The position numbers and the translations under genes were made by a program. This document shows, one piece after another, positions 7,205 to 15,435 of a stretch of 64,000 nt of DNA (the stretch's first letter is position 1; every line of letters starts with the position of its first letter). This stretch comes from Cyclobacteriaceae bacterium (GTDB lineage: Bacteria; Bacteroidota; Bacteroidia; Cytophagales; Cyclobacteriaceae): positions 1 to 64,000 of the forward strand of contig JANQPQ010000029.1 of assembly GCA_028285445.1 (NCBI GenBank). The letters run 5' to 3'. The notes beneath the pieces were generated by a model. It was not told the origin of the DNA. It did no database searches and was given only the letters and a program-made list of their open reading frames with translations.

Positions 7205-8299
7205 CTATAGTGTAAATCCTAAAGTGAATGCGTTCAATTCGGGGCCTTTTCCTTCTGAGAATAACTCACTTACATCATAGTTAACAAACATGTCAATTCC
7301 TCTGAATCCCATTTGGACCCTGAGACCATAGCGTAGGTTATTCATAAAGAAATTGTCTCGTTCCCGGTCTTTCTTGCGATCACCATCTTCTTTGAAAACG
7401 AACTTTGAGTGACTGGAAATTCTTAACCCGGCGTAGCCACCAACGCCAATTCTAAATCCACTGCCGTGGTAGTTCCACAGCCTTGACTTTCTGGAATCGT
7501 AACTGAAATCCAGCATAGGCACGAACTTGGCAGTGATGTAGGCGGCAGTTAATTTGCTCTTTACGGGGTCTAGCTGCTGATTAGGTTCCTGAATAAATGC
7601 TACTAGCGAATCGGTATCAACTACCCTGGTGTCATCTTCCTGAAACTTGAAATTGTACCAATCTACTCCAGCTCCCCATTCTATGAATAAAGGCCCTGCT
7701 ACGTTGGTTTTATAGGTGGTATTCAAGCCCACATACCATGAGCCATAGGGCCTCACTGCATACTGCCGATTATTCTCGTCAGGGAACTTGCCATCTTCCA
7801 GGTAATTGTTGGTTCCCAATTCAACGTTGAACGATTGCCGGGTTCGTGGCCAGAAGCGTCTTCTGCGCCGGTCGTCATCAAAGTCGCGGCTCAGGCGATC
7901 AAATCTATCAAATCGATCACGGCGGCTGTCATTCGAGCGGTCCTCATCTTCATCATTCTGCGTCACTTGGCTGTCTCTGCTTTGAATAACAATCGTTGTG
8001 TCTTTAAGGTATCGAGTGCCACTGGCATCTTCAATACTCAGCACCGATGCATCCTCACTATTCTCTTCTAACTTTAGACTCAGATCCTTAAGCATAGCAT
8101 TTAAGTCGTACTGCTTTAATGTCTCCAAATCTGCCTTATCATCGATTATGAACATAATACGGCTGTTATTGCCAAATTCAATGATGATGGTATCTGATTT
8201 TTGCAAGGAAAGAGCATCATTGCCTTTACCTGCAAACACTGCAGTTGTAAATAGATAGGTGAATAGAAACAGTAGAGTTCTAATTAATTGTAACTTCAT
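7205..8299 (-). CDS. Outer-membrane beta-barrel protein with N-terminal periplasmic extension
   Basis: A 364-aa protein with signal peptide (MKLQLIRTLLFLFTYLFTTAVFAG). Residues about 30-120 form a separate domain with a DTIIIEFGNNSRIMFIIDD start. An Asp/Arg-rich linker follows (about 115-150, including RRDRFDRFDRLSRDF and DDDRRRRRFW), then a barrel domain homologous to the downstream gene. It overlaps the anti-sigma-like gene by 4 bases, which implies coupled translation. The N-terminal domain might contact the anti-sigma protein or the cell wall; this is inference from operon order. Confidence 0.82.
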   Translation of the reverse strand: MKLQLIRTLLFLFTYLFTTAVFAGKGNDALSLQKSDTIIIEFGNNSRIMFIIDDKADLETLKQYDLNAMLKDLSLKLEENSEDASVLSIEDASGTRYLKDTTIVIQSRDSQVTQNDEDEDRSNDSRRDRFDRFDRLSRDFDDDRRRRRFWPRTRQSFNVELGTNNYLEDGKFPDENNRQYAVRPYGSWYVGLNTTYKTNVAGPLFIEWGAGVDWYNFKFQEDDTRVVDTDSLVAFIQEPNQQLDPVKSKLTAAYITAKFVPMLDFSYDSRKSRLWNYHGSGFRIGVGGYAGLRISSHSKFVFKEDGDRKKDRERDNFFMNNLRYGLRVQMGFRGIDMFVNYDVSELFSEGKGPELNAFTLGFTL

Positions 8300-9033
8300 C
8301 TCAAATCAATCTGTGTATCCATTCCGTTTTTTGTCTTCTCTTTTTTCCCGGAAGCAAAAAGGTCATTCTTTATTTCCTTTAGATTAAACAACTTCTCTTC
8401 TCCGTTTTTTAGGCTTTTGGTGAAGTTCCATACTTTCTTGATAGTAGATTCTTTGCTGGTATCAGCACGGGCAATTGCAGTATTCATATTGCCAATTTTA
8501 TAGATAATAGTGCGTGATTCTGTTTCAGCTGGAAGTATTGTTGTAGCCAGCAGGCTTGCACTTACGCCAGGAATAATTCTAATGACGTTGCTGCTTACCT
8601 GGGCTGCTGCCGGTAATTCTGCTACCAGGTTGGTTGTGAATGAAATACTAACATCTTGTCTGGTTAGTGCTGCCACAGAAGCTCGAGTCTCCGCTTCTGC
8701 GGAGGCCTCAGCAAATTCCATTTGGTCATCCTCCTTAATGTTTGTAGAAGCTATTTGATCACCAGCCTCGCTGTTACTCGGGCCGGTAGTATCAATTTCA
8801 TTGGTGGCCAATTGAGGGGAAGAAGTTTCCTCGGTAGTATCAAGATTTAACAATAGTATTGTAATCAATCCAACTACAACAATTCCCGCCGCTATCCTGG
8901 AGAACCACAAAAGAGGTGCTTTCTTCTTGTTGCCTAATTCCGAGGACAACTTAGTCCATACTTCGCTGCCGGGAGATGTTTTGTGACCCTCCAACTTTCC
9001 CTTGAATAAATCATCAATCTTATGCTTGCTCAT
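8296..9033 (-). CDS. Membrane-anchored anti-sigma-like protein
   Basis: The protein begins MSKHKIDDLFKGKLEGH and has a conserved WTKL segment. A single transmembrane helix (about residues 46-65, FSRIAAGIVVVGLITILLL) is followed by a Ser/Thr/Ala-rich periplasmic part. The layout (short cytoplasmic domain, one helix, periplasmic tail, gene overlapping the end of an ECF sigma gene) fits an anti-sigma factor, though no classical zinc-binding anti-sigma motif is visible. In-frame ATGs at 9054 and 9072 are alternatives. I chose 9033 because the typical IDDLF.KL start follows it and it gives the smallest overlap with the sigma gene (14 bases). Confidence 0.7.
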   Translation of the reverse strand: MSKHKIDDLFKGKLEGHKTSPGSEVWTKLSSELGNKKKAPLLWFSRIAAGIVVVGLITILLLNLDTTEETSSPQLATNEIDTTGPSNSEAGDQIASTNIKEDDQMEFAEASAEAETRASVAALTRQDVSISFTTNLVAELPAAAQVSSNVIRIIPGVSASLLATTILPAETESRTIIYKIGNMNTAIARADTSKESTIKKVWNFTKSLKNGEEKLFNLKEIKNDLFASGKKEKTKNGMDTQIDLR

Positions 9034-9607
9034 CTCTTGCTGATTTTTCGTCATAATATTCTTCACTTTCAACTAAGTACTTTTGAAGCAACTTTCTGGC
9101 TCGGCTCAATTGGGATTTAGAGGTATTTTCACTAATCCCCAGGTTGTCTGCAATTTCTTTGTGCGAATAACCTTCAATTGCATAGAGGTTGAAAACGGTC
9201 CTGTACCCATCTGGAAGCCTTGCTATCATGCGCATTAAATCTTCTGCTTCCAGGTTGTTGTCCAGCTTTTGGTAGTCAGGTTCTCGATCTGCTTTGTCAA
9301 TATCTACCTCCAGATACATACTTTTATTCCTCCGAATATAAGTGAGTGATTCATTGACCATTATGCGTCTAATCCAACCCTCAAAACTGCCATCTCCTTT
9401 GAACTGTCCAATCCGATTGAAAATCTTTAGGAAGCCGGTTAACAAAACATCCTCTGCTTCGCTGACGTCTTTCACATATCTGGAGCATACGGTAAACATT
9501 ATGGCCGAATATCTTTCGTAAAGATCGCGCTGCGCCTCGGGGTCTTTACTAAGACAGCCATTAATAAGTTGCTCTTCGGTTTTGGACTTATTAATAATGA
9601 GCTTCAT
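9020..9607 (-). CDS. ECF RNA polymerase sigma factor
   Basis: Sigma-70 family ECF protein of 195 aa. Region 2 is visible (YERYSAIMFTVCSRYV, then EDVLLTGFLKIFNRIGQFKGDGSFEGWIRRI). Region 4 is visible as LPDGYRTVFNLYAIEGYSHKEIADNLGISENTSKSQLSRARKLL-type helices near the C-terminus. I prefer the start MKLIINKSK at 9607 over the ATG at 9628 because the preceding residues are not part of the family. It heads an operon with the anti-sigma-like gene and two barrels, and probably controls its own operon. Confidence 0.92.
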   Translation of the reverse strand: MKLIINKSKTEEQLINGCLSKDPEAQRDLYERYSAIMFTVCSRYVKDVSEAEDVLLTGFLKIFNRIGQFKGDGSFEGWIRRIMVNESLTYIRRNKSMYLEVDIDKADREPDYQKLDNNLEAEDLMRMIARLPDGYRTVFNLYAIEGYSHKEIADNLGISENTSKSQLSRARKLLQKYLVESEEYYDEKSARDEQA

Positions 9608-9735
9608 TTTTCGAGTACTCACCCACAAGATGCCACTTTATTGGATATGGTTGCACGAGTTGGCATGTGGTACTCATATTTTACGGAAAATTATTACTGG
9701 ATGCCGATTTCCGCAAAATTCCGCCTTGAAGAGAG

Positions 9736-11088
9736 CTAAGCCAAGAGGCTCACATGAAACGATTTTTGCTGTTCGTCAGATTGTAGCCTAATATGACCAT
9801 TAAGCTTTTGGGCAGCTTTGCTGGCAACGTAAAGGCCCAGTCCGTTGCCATGAGCAGAATTGATTGCCTTGAAGTACATATTGAATATTCTGTCTTCGCA
9901 GCCATAGGGAATGGTAAGGCCGTTATCGGCAACTTTGATGAGAAGCTCTGTTTCCTTTTGAGATATTTCAACCCTGATGAAGGCATCTGCCCGAAGTTTT
10001 TCTGTAAAGAAAAGAGAGTTTTCCAGCAGTTCCTCTAGAATTATTTCTACCATAGTTGGTGAGCTAATGTATTGACTGGTAAGATGGTTTTCGAAAGAGA
10101 TGTGGACACTCTTTCTGGAGGGTAGGTGCTCATAGCGTTCAAGAATAGAATCAACTATTTGTTTGAAGTCAATTACGGTGTGAGCGGTTCTATTGCTGTG
10201 GATTTCGTGCAACTTATTTAACTTTTTCAGCTGTGAGTCCATTTTGTTTATAGTGACGCTCACCTGCTCAAATATCTTTATAGCCGTATCGTCAACTGCA
10301 CTCACTTTCGCCAGATTTTCCAAACCCATGATTGATGTTAAAGGCCCGCGCAGATTATGTGAGGTATTATATAGAAAGGTATCGAGCTCGTCAATGGCGT
10401 TCTTCAATTCAGTGGTTTGCTTGTCAACAGTTTTACTTAATTGCGTGTTGGTGACACGCATCTTTGCATTTACCTCCTCCAGTTCTTTTGATTTTCTAAG
10501 AATCTCCTCTTTCTGATGCCTAAGGAACTTGGTAAGGCTCTTTTTGCGATAACTACTTCTAATCATCACAAAAAGTAATGGGCACAGGGATACTCCAAGA
10601 ATAGAAATAGCAGCTACATAAACCACCTTACTATTTGGATCAGCGCTTTTCAGGTCACTAAGAGCTATACCCGCCAGATTTACTTCGTCAGTAAGTCTCT
10701 TCTGATACTTAAGAGCTTCCTTGAAGTCGCCGGACTGGGCGTAGAGTTCAGACAATAGTGACAAGGATGCCCAAACCGCGGGTGGTTGATTCTGTGCTTG
10801 TGCAGTTTCTAAAGTGGCCAGGCATAAACTAAGCGTGCTATCTGTTACTATACCATGCGAGATACGGTTTTCGAGATTGCCGATTATTTTCTGAGAACCC
10901 TCATCCTTCAATGTCCTGGATAAGATGGCTACTTCCTCCAGTAAGGGGGTAGTTGCAGCATTTATGCTACCATCTCCTTCTGCTTCATCGATTGCATGGG
11001 CAATCTGGGTAATGGATAATAGTACTAGTAGGATGCCAGTAGCTAGCGAAACTGGCCGTGGTTTGAATATTGTGAGTAGTTGCCCCAT
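9736..11088 (-). CDS. Orphan sensor histidine kinase
   Basis: A 450-aa kinase. It has a signal or first membrane segment (residues 13-32), a TPR-like helical region (about 105-135), a transmembrane helix (155-177), a coiled coil (180-235) and a HisKA domain with the phospho-acceptor H244 in NTSHNLRGPL. The HATPase domain (about 330-450) shows N-box EELLENS, G1 VADNGLTIP, F-box IFNMYFKA and G2 GNGLGLY, so it looks active. No response regulator lies next to it, so its partner must be encoded elsewhere. The TPR-like sensor part suggests a protein-protein input. Confidence 0.88.
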   Translation of the reverse strand: MGQLLTIFKPRPVSLATGILLVLLSITQIAHAIDEAEGDGSINAATTPLLEEVAILSRTLKDEGSQKIIGNLENRISHGIVTDSTLSLCLATLETAQAQNQPPAVWASLSLLSELYAQSGDFKEALKYQKRLTDEVNLAGIALSDLKSADPNSKVVYVAAISILGVSLCPLLFVMIRSSYRKKSLTKFLRHQKEEILRKSKELEEVNAKMRVTNTQLSKTVDKQTTELKNAIDELDTFLYNTSHNLRGPLTSIMGLENLAKVSAVDDTAIKIFEQVSVTINKMDSQLKKLNKLHEIHSNRTAHTVIDFKQIVDSILERYEHLPSRKSVHISFENHLTSQYISSPTMVEIILEELLENSLFFTEKLRADAFIRVEISQKETELLIKVADNGLTIPYGCEDRIFNMYFKAINSAHGNGLGLYVASKAAQKLNGHIRLQSDEQQKSFHVSLLA

Positions 11089-11270
11089 TTTCGGCGATTG
11101 TTGGGATTAGCTGAAAGTAGCTGCACAAAGGAACCACAATCGAAAATTTGTGAACGGTACCTACGTCACAAAGGACGGTAGGTATGTAACAGCAGTCAGG
11201 TAATGTCCCTAGAAATGGGTGAGAATTACTTCAGAACAAGCAAATCTCATTTAAGAAAATGATAACAAAT

Positions 11271-13703
11271 CTACAACCTCCTTACTCTGGGCTGGCCTCT
11301 GTACTTAATATGGCTGGCTACTGAGGCATCAATCTCTAAAGTTTGTGTGACAAATAGTTCTGCAGCAGCTGTGGGGCTGGCACTTACCTGGGCATCTTCA
11401 ACTTTGAAGTCGTAGGCATCAAGAATTGAGGCGGCTTTTAAATCTACATTAAGTTCATCACCGCTACCTATGAGCTCCAATTTCGTAGCACTATTAAGTT
11501 CGATATCTAGTTCTTTTACCTCGACATCCATTTCAGTGCTATTGGCACCGCCAAGTTTTACCCTAAGGTATTCTTCGTCAAATCCATTTACCGTGGCTTT
11601 GGAGGCTCCGGTGAGATACAAATACTCTAAGTTTGGCATCATGATTTGTAAAGTGGGTGCGAAGGATTTTCCAATATTAAGCAAATCCAGGTCGTTGCTC
11701 ACTCTCAACCTGTCACCATTACCAGACACGTCAACATCACTTATAACTTCTGGGTCACCACTAACTACAATTTCATAGGCACTTCCACGTTCGATTTTTA
11801 TTTCAAAGGGACCCTTTATGTCCAGATCAGTAAAGTTTCGGAAGTTGAACTCTCGGAAATATCCATCGACATCAAAATTTCCACGATAGCTATTACTTCT
11901 GTTGTTTCGGCGGAATCCTCCGTTGTAACCTTCGCAGGTAATGCATTGCAATCCAGATTCATCAAAGATCCACTCGTTGTTCTCATCCAGATCTGAGACT
12001 CTATAGTTATACCTGTAAATTGTGTTGTAAATGATATGCCGTAGGCTTTCGTCAATTACAAAAGGAGTATTGTAAGGAATGTAGAACGTCATTGAGAGTC
12101 TCTGGCCCCTGAATTGGGCGTTTTCCTTGAAAGCGATGTTGGAGTCAAACACAAAAATTGAATCATTCAATCTTACTCCATAATCTATCATCCGGGCGTT
12201 GTCGATGGCTTCCTTTCTTGTTCTTCCTCTTGATTCGAATTCCTGGATTAGTTTGAATTCATTTTTTTCATGCCCGCGTAATCTTAAAGTAGTGGCACTG
12301 TAATCATCCATCCCAACCTCTCTGATCTTAATTACTGCTGTTTTGTTAGGTACTGTGAAAGTAAGTTCTTCTCTGTGTGTTCCCTCTCTCTTGAAGTCAG
12401 TCACGATGCCGGGCACCACAAAGCCAAGTCCTATAATACTAACCAGCCACAAAGCGAATAAAGACCACCCTATAGGTGCTGAAACAGTTTTGGTTTTGCC
12501 AATAATGGCAATTCCTGCCAAAATGAGAGCCAGCGATGGAATGGCTACAGCAATGAGGGCCGCAACAATTGCAAATGGCGGAAAGCTTTCTTCAATTAGC
12601 TCAAATGGAATGCCGTCTAATTCAACAAGATCGCCTCCAGCAAATAACCCCAGTAACACACCGGCTGAGATAATCAAGGCAAATAACATGGACACACCAG
12701 TAATTGAAAGCACCAGCCCTGCTATGATTCGAATGGCCTCCACAATAAATAGAAGAACAGGGCCCAAGGCTTTGACCAACCCATTGATCAGGGTTGCGAT
12801 TAGCCGGAAGGGAAAGAGAAGGATTTTGACGAATGCACTTTCCTCACCAGATTCGCTAACATTTAAACTGCTTTTAATACTTGATTCGATATTAGAAAGC
12901 GTAACTGGTTCGCCCTTCATCTGGACTTTGTCTGTAATTGAAGTTGCTTCTGGCAGAATTATCCAAAGTATAAGGTAAGCGATTAGGCCTGATCCGGCTA
13001 GTAAGATAGCCAGAACGAATATTAGCCTAATTACCACTACATCGGTGCCAAAATAAGCGGCAACGCCACTGGCTACTCCGCCCAAAACCCTGTCATCAGG
13101 ATTCCGGTACATCTTCTTCAATTTCTTGTCTTCTTTCAGATCATTAGATTCCGGTACCACGATCCACATGATGACGTACCCAAGAATAAGTAGCCCACTA
13201 ATTGAAAAAGTGAGAAAAACGTCGAAGATGAGAATTATGAAAAGAAGTCTGATCCAGAGAGGGTCAACAGAAAAGTAATGGGCAATTCCTGAAGCCACCC
13301 CAGCCAGCAGTTTGCGATTGCCATCTCGGTATAGCTTCTTTAATGTGCTGGGTTCTTCTGCTGGAGCTTCCGAGGCTTCCTCCTGGGATTCTTGTTTTGT
13401 TTCTTCCTTTCCTGGAGGGATTACGGCTTCCTGCTCTTCAACAGCCTGGAAATCCTGAATACTCCCCATAGTGCCAATCAGCGCAGTAACGTCCTCAGGG
13501 GTGATTACTTGTTTGCCTTCATTGAGCTTTGAAAGGAAAATCTCCGCGATGCGACTTTCAATGTCTGCAATAATCTCTGTGCTGTCATCAAAAGTCGAGA
13601 AATACTTGTTAATCGATTCCAGGTATTCTTTTAGCTGCTCGTAGCCGTCCTCCTCAATGTGGAATATGATGCCTCCTATATTTATGCTAATATTCTTCTT
13701 CAT
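11271..13703 (-). CDS. Double-PspC, GIN-domain membrane protein
   Basis: An 810-aa protein. The N-terminal domain (residues 1-85) has MKKNISINIGGIIFHIEEDGY-type features seen before PspC in Bacteroidota. Two PspC domains follow: 121-185 (LYRDGNRKLLAGVASGIAHYF) and 196-253 (MYRNPDDRVLGGVASGVAAYF). Next come several membrane helices (about 290-430) and a C-terminal GIN/DUF2807 beta-helix domain (about 610-800, FTDLDIKGPFEIKIERG). PspC domains are linked to membrane-stress signalling; GIN domains to the cell surface. The gene starts 6 bases after a PadR regulator gene, which probably controls it. Confidence 0.88.
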   Translation of the reverse strand: MKKNISINIGGIIFHIEEDGYEQLKEYLESINKYFSTFDDSTEIIADIESRIAEIFLSKLNEGKQVITPEDVTALIGTMGSIQDFQAVEEQEAVIPPGKEETKQESQEEASEAPAEEPSTLKKLYRDGNRKLLAGVASGIAHYFSVDPLWIRLLFIILIFDVFLTFSISGLLILGYVIMWIVVPESNDLKEDKKLKKMYRNPDDRVLGGVASGVAAYFGTDVVVIRLIFVLAILLAGSGLIAYLILWIILPEATSITDKVQMKGEPVTLSNIESSIKSSLNVSESGEESAFVKILLFPFRLIATLINGLVKALGPVLLFIVEAIRIIAGLVLSITGVSMLFALIISAGVLLGLFAGGDLVELDGIPFELIEESFPPFAIVAALIAVAIPSLALILAGIAIIGKTKTVSAPIGWSLFALWLVSIIGLGFVVPGIVTDFKREGTHREELTFTVPNKTAVIKIREVGMDDYSATTLRLRGHEKNEFKLIQEFESRGRTRKEAIDNARMIDYGVRLNDSIFVFDSNIAFKENAQFRGQRLSMTFYIPYNTPFVIDESLRHIIYNTIYRYNYRVSDLDENNEWIFDESGLQCITCEGYNGGFRRNNRSNSYRGNFDVDGYFREFNFRNFTDLDIKGPFEIKIERGSAYEIVVSGDPEVISDVDVSGNGDRLRVSNDLDLLNIGKSFAPTLQIMMPNLEYLYLTGASKATVNGFDEEYLRVKLGGANSTEMDVEVKELDIELNSATKLELIGSGDELNVDLKAASILDAYDFKVEDAQVSASPTAAAELFVTQTLEIDASVASHIKYRGQPRVRRL

Positions 13704-13709
13704 CCAGGG

Positions 13710-14051
13710 CTATTTTTTAGAATTTTTCTTTGAGGTAATCTTTCTAGTTGAGGAGGTAAGGTCTTTCCAGGTCGCGCTCAATTTACTCAAAAACTCCGCT
13801 CCTACCTCGGTCAATTTGTAGTATTTCCTGGGAGGTCCCGAGGTGCTTTCAACCCATTTATATTCAACAAGTCCTGCTTTCCTCAAACGAGTAAGTAAAG
13901 GATAAAGAGTGCCTTCTACCACTATGATTTTGGCCCCGGTAAGCTCTTCCAGCATATCCGAAGCATATACCTCGCCACGCGAAATAATATGAAGAATGCA
14001 GTACTCCAAAATCCCTTTGCGCATTTGCACTTGCGTATTCTCCAAATTCAT
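13710..14051 (-). CDS. PadR-family transcriptional regulator
   Basis: A 113-aa winged-helix regulator of the PadR family. The start (MRKGILEYCILHIISRGEVYASDMLEEL), the beta-wing entry VVEGTLYPLLTRLRKAGLVEY and the SGPPRKYYKLTEVG block are all typical. The short C-terminus is basic. It precedes the PspC/GIN gene by 6 bases, an arrangement common in Bacteroidota, and probably represses both genes. An AAGGAG purine run lies 5 bases before its ATG, unusual in a phylum that rarely shows Shine-Dalgarno sites. Confidence 0.92.
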   Translation of the reverse strand: MNLENTQVQMRKGILEYCILHIISRGEVYASDMLEELTGAKIIVVEGTLYPLLTRLRKAGLVEYKWVESTSGPPRKYYKLTEVGAEFLSKLSATWKDLTSSTRKITSKKNSKK

Positions 14052-14358
14052 ATTACTCCTTTTGGTTACTAGTTTTCATCAGTATACGGTAAAGGTACTA
14101 TGTATGGCCGAGTACTAAGTAAAAAAAAATAGCTTGTATTAAATATTCTTACTAAAATACCGACCCAAATTAGATTAGTACCAACTCCAGAAGTTTTAAG
14201 ATACATTGAGCTGTTTACTTCCTCAGTTACTAAAAAAAGTTGATTAGTATTAATACCGTTGTTGAGCTAAATTTTAATAAGCAGATACTTAATGATTCCA
14301 GATGCTTGTAATGCTAACCGCACACGAATTGATATCTTTGCTTCATAAGAGAAATTGA
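14052..14358. promoter_or_regulatory. Divergent intergenic region, padR and porV2-like promoters
   Basis: A 307-base AT-rich gap without a coding frame. For padR there is a near-consensus -7 (TACCTTTA, minus strand 14097-14090). For the PorV-like gene there is a perfect -7, TATCTTTG at 14333-14340, 18 bases before its ATG. Several AGTA/TACT words occur near 14080-14120, which might be regulator contacts, but no long perfect dyad was found. Confidence 0.55.
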
Positions 14359-15435
14359 ATGAGAGGCCTCCTTTTTCTTGTAGTGGCATGTTTGCCAATG
14401 TGGGCTTCAGCTCAACTCCGAAGCCCAAAATTCAGTAACGAGTTCTTATCTCTAGGAGTAGGAGCCCGGGGTTTGGCTATGTCTAATGCACAGGTAGCTA
14501 CTGTAGCAGATGTTACAGCGGGATATTGGAACCCCGCTGGTTTACTGGAGATTACTAATGATTATGAAGTTTCACTTATGCATGCCGAATACTTTGCAGG
14601 CATCGCTAAGTATGATTATGCTGCATTTGCTACAAAGGTTGATACGGTGAGTCATTTGGGAATCTCCATGCTTCGGTTTGCAGTTGACGACATCCCTGAT
14701 ACAAGATTTCTATATGATGCCAACGGAGCCATTGACTACAATAACATAAGGTTTTTTTCGGCTGCTGATTACGCCTTTTTATTATCTTATGCACGAAAGA
14801 TGCCCTTTCTAAATGGACTTAAGGTTGGCGCAAATTTTAAGGTTATATATAGAAATGCAGGCAACTTCGCTAACGCTTGGGGGTTTGGAATTGACCTCGG
14901 TGCCCAGATGGCCATCAAGGCGTGGCAGTTTGGATTGACCATACGTGATGCTACCGGTACATTTAATGCCTGGTCGCATAACTCTGACCTGGTGGTTGAC
15001 ATTTTCACGCAAACAGGCAATGTAATTCCTGAAAACTCGATTGAGGTTACGTTGCCAAAGGCAACATTTGGCGTAGGCAGACTCTTTAGCTTTGGAGAGA
15101 ACTTCAGTTTACTTGCTGCTCTGGACCTAAACCTTTCATTTGACGGTAAAAGGAATGTGCTGCTTAAGACAGACCTGGTCTCAGTTGACCCAGACTTTGG
15201 TTTAGAAGTTGGTTATAAGCAATTGGTGTTTGCCAGGTTGGGAATAGGGGAGTATCAACAGGTTAAGGATTTTGATGGTAGCCAATCAGGATCATTCCAA
15301 CCTAACTTCGGTATGGGGGTTAAAGTGAAAATGGTGAATATTGACTATGCGCTAACAGATATTGGTGATCAATCGGAGTCACTGTATTCGCATATTTTCT
15401 CATTGAAGTTTGACATTAATAAGTCTGCTGAATGA
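14359..15435 (+). CDS. PorV/PorQ-family type IX secretion outer-membrane protein (PorV2-like)
   Basis: A 358-aa protein with signal peptide (MRGLLFLVVACLPMWASAQ) and the PorV/PorQ-family opening FLSLGVGARGLAMSNAQVATVADVTAGYWNPAGL, a FadL-like barrel feature. In T9SS, PorV carries substrates from the translocon to the PorU sortase. The stop overlaps the ATG of the PorU-like gene (ATGA at 15432), so the pair is translationally coupled. The gene order matches the pair often labelled PorV2-PorU2, a second set beside the main PorU/PorV. Whether it serves general or dedicated cargo is unknown. Confidence 0.85.
   Translation: MRGLLFLVVACLPMWASAQLRSPKFSNEFLSLGVGARGLAMSNAQVATVADVTAGYWNPAGLLEITNDYEVSLMHAEYFAGIAKYDYAAFATKVDTVSHLGISMLRFAVDDIPDTRFLYDANGAIDYNNIRFFSAADYAFLLSYARKMPFLNGLKVGANFKVIYRNAGNFANAWGFGIDLGAQMAIKAWQFGLTIRDATGTFNAWSHNSDLVVDIFTQTGNVIPENSIEVTLPKATFGVGRLFSFGENFSLLAALDLNLSFDGKRNVLLKTDLVSVDPDFGLEVGYKQLVFARLGIGEYQQVKDFDGSQSGSFQPNFGMGVKVKMVNIDYALTDIGDQSESLYSHIFSLKFDINKSAE

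Noticed and set aside
12343-12978. 211-codon plus-strand frame inside the PspC/GIN gene
   Set aside because: Composition (Ser, Ala, Met, Thr-rich, no domain) is that of a reverse-complement shadow of membrane helices; the minus-strand gene has unmistakable domains.
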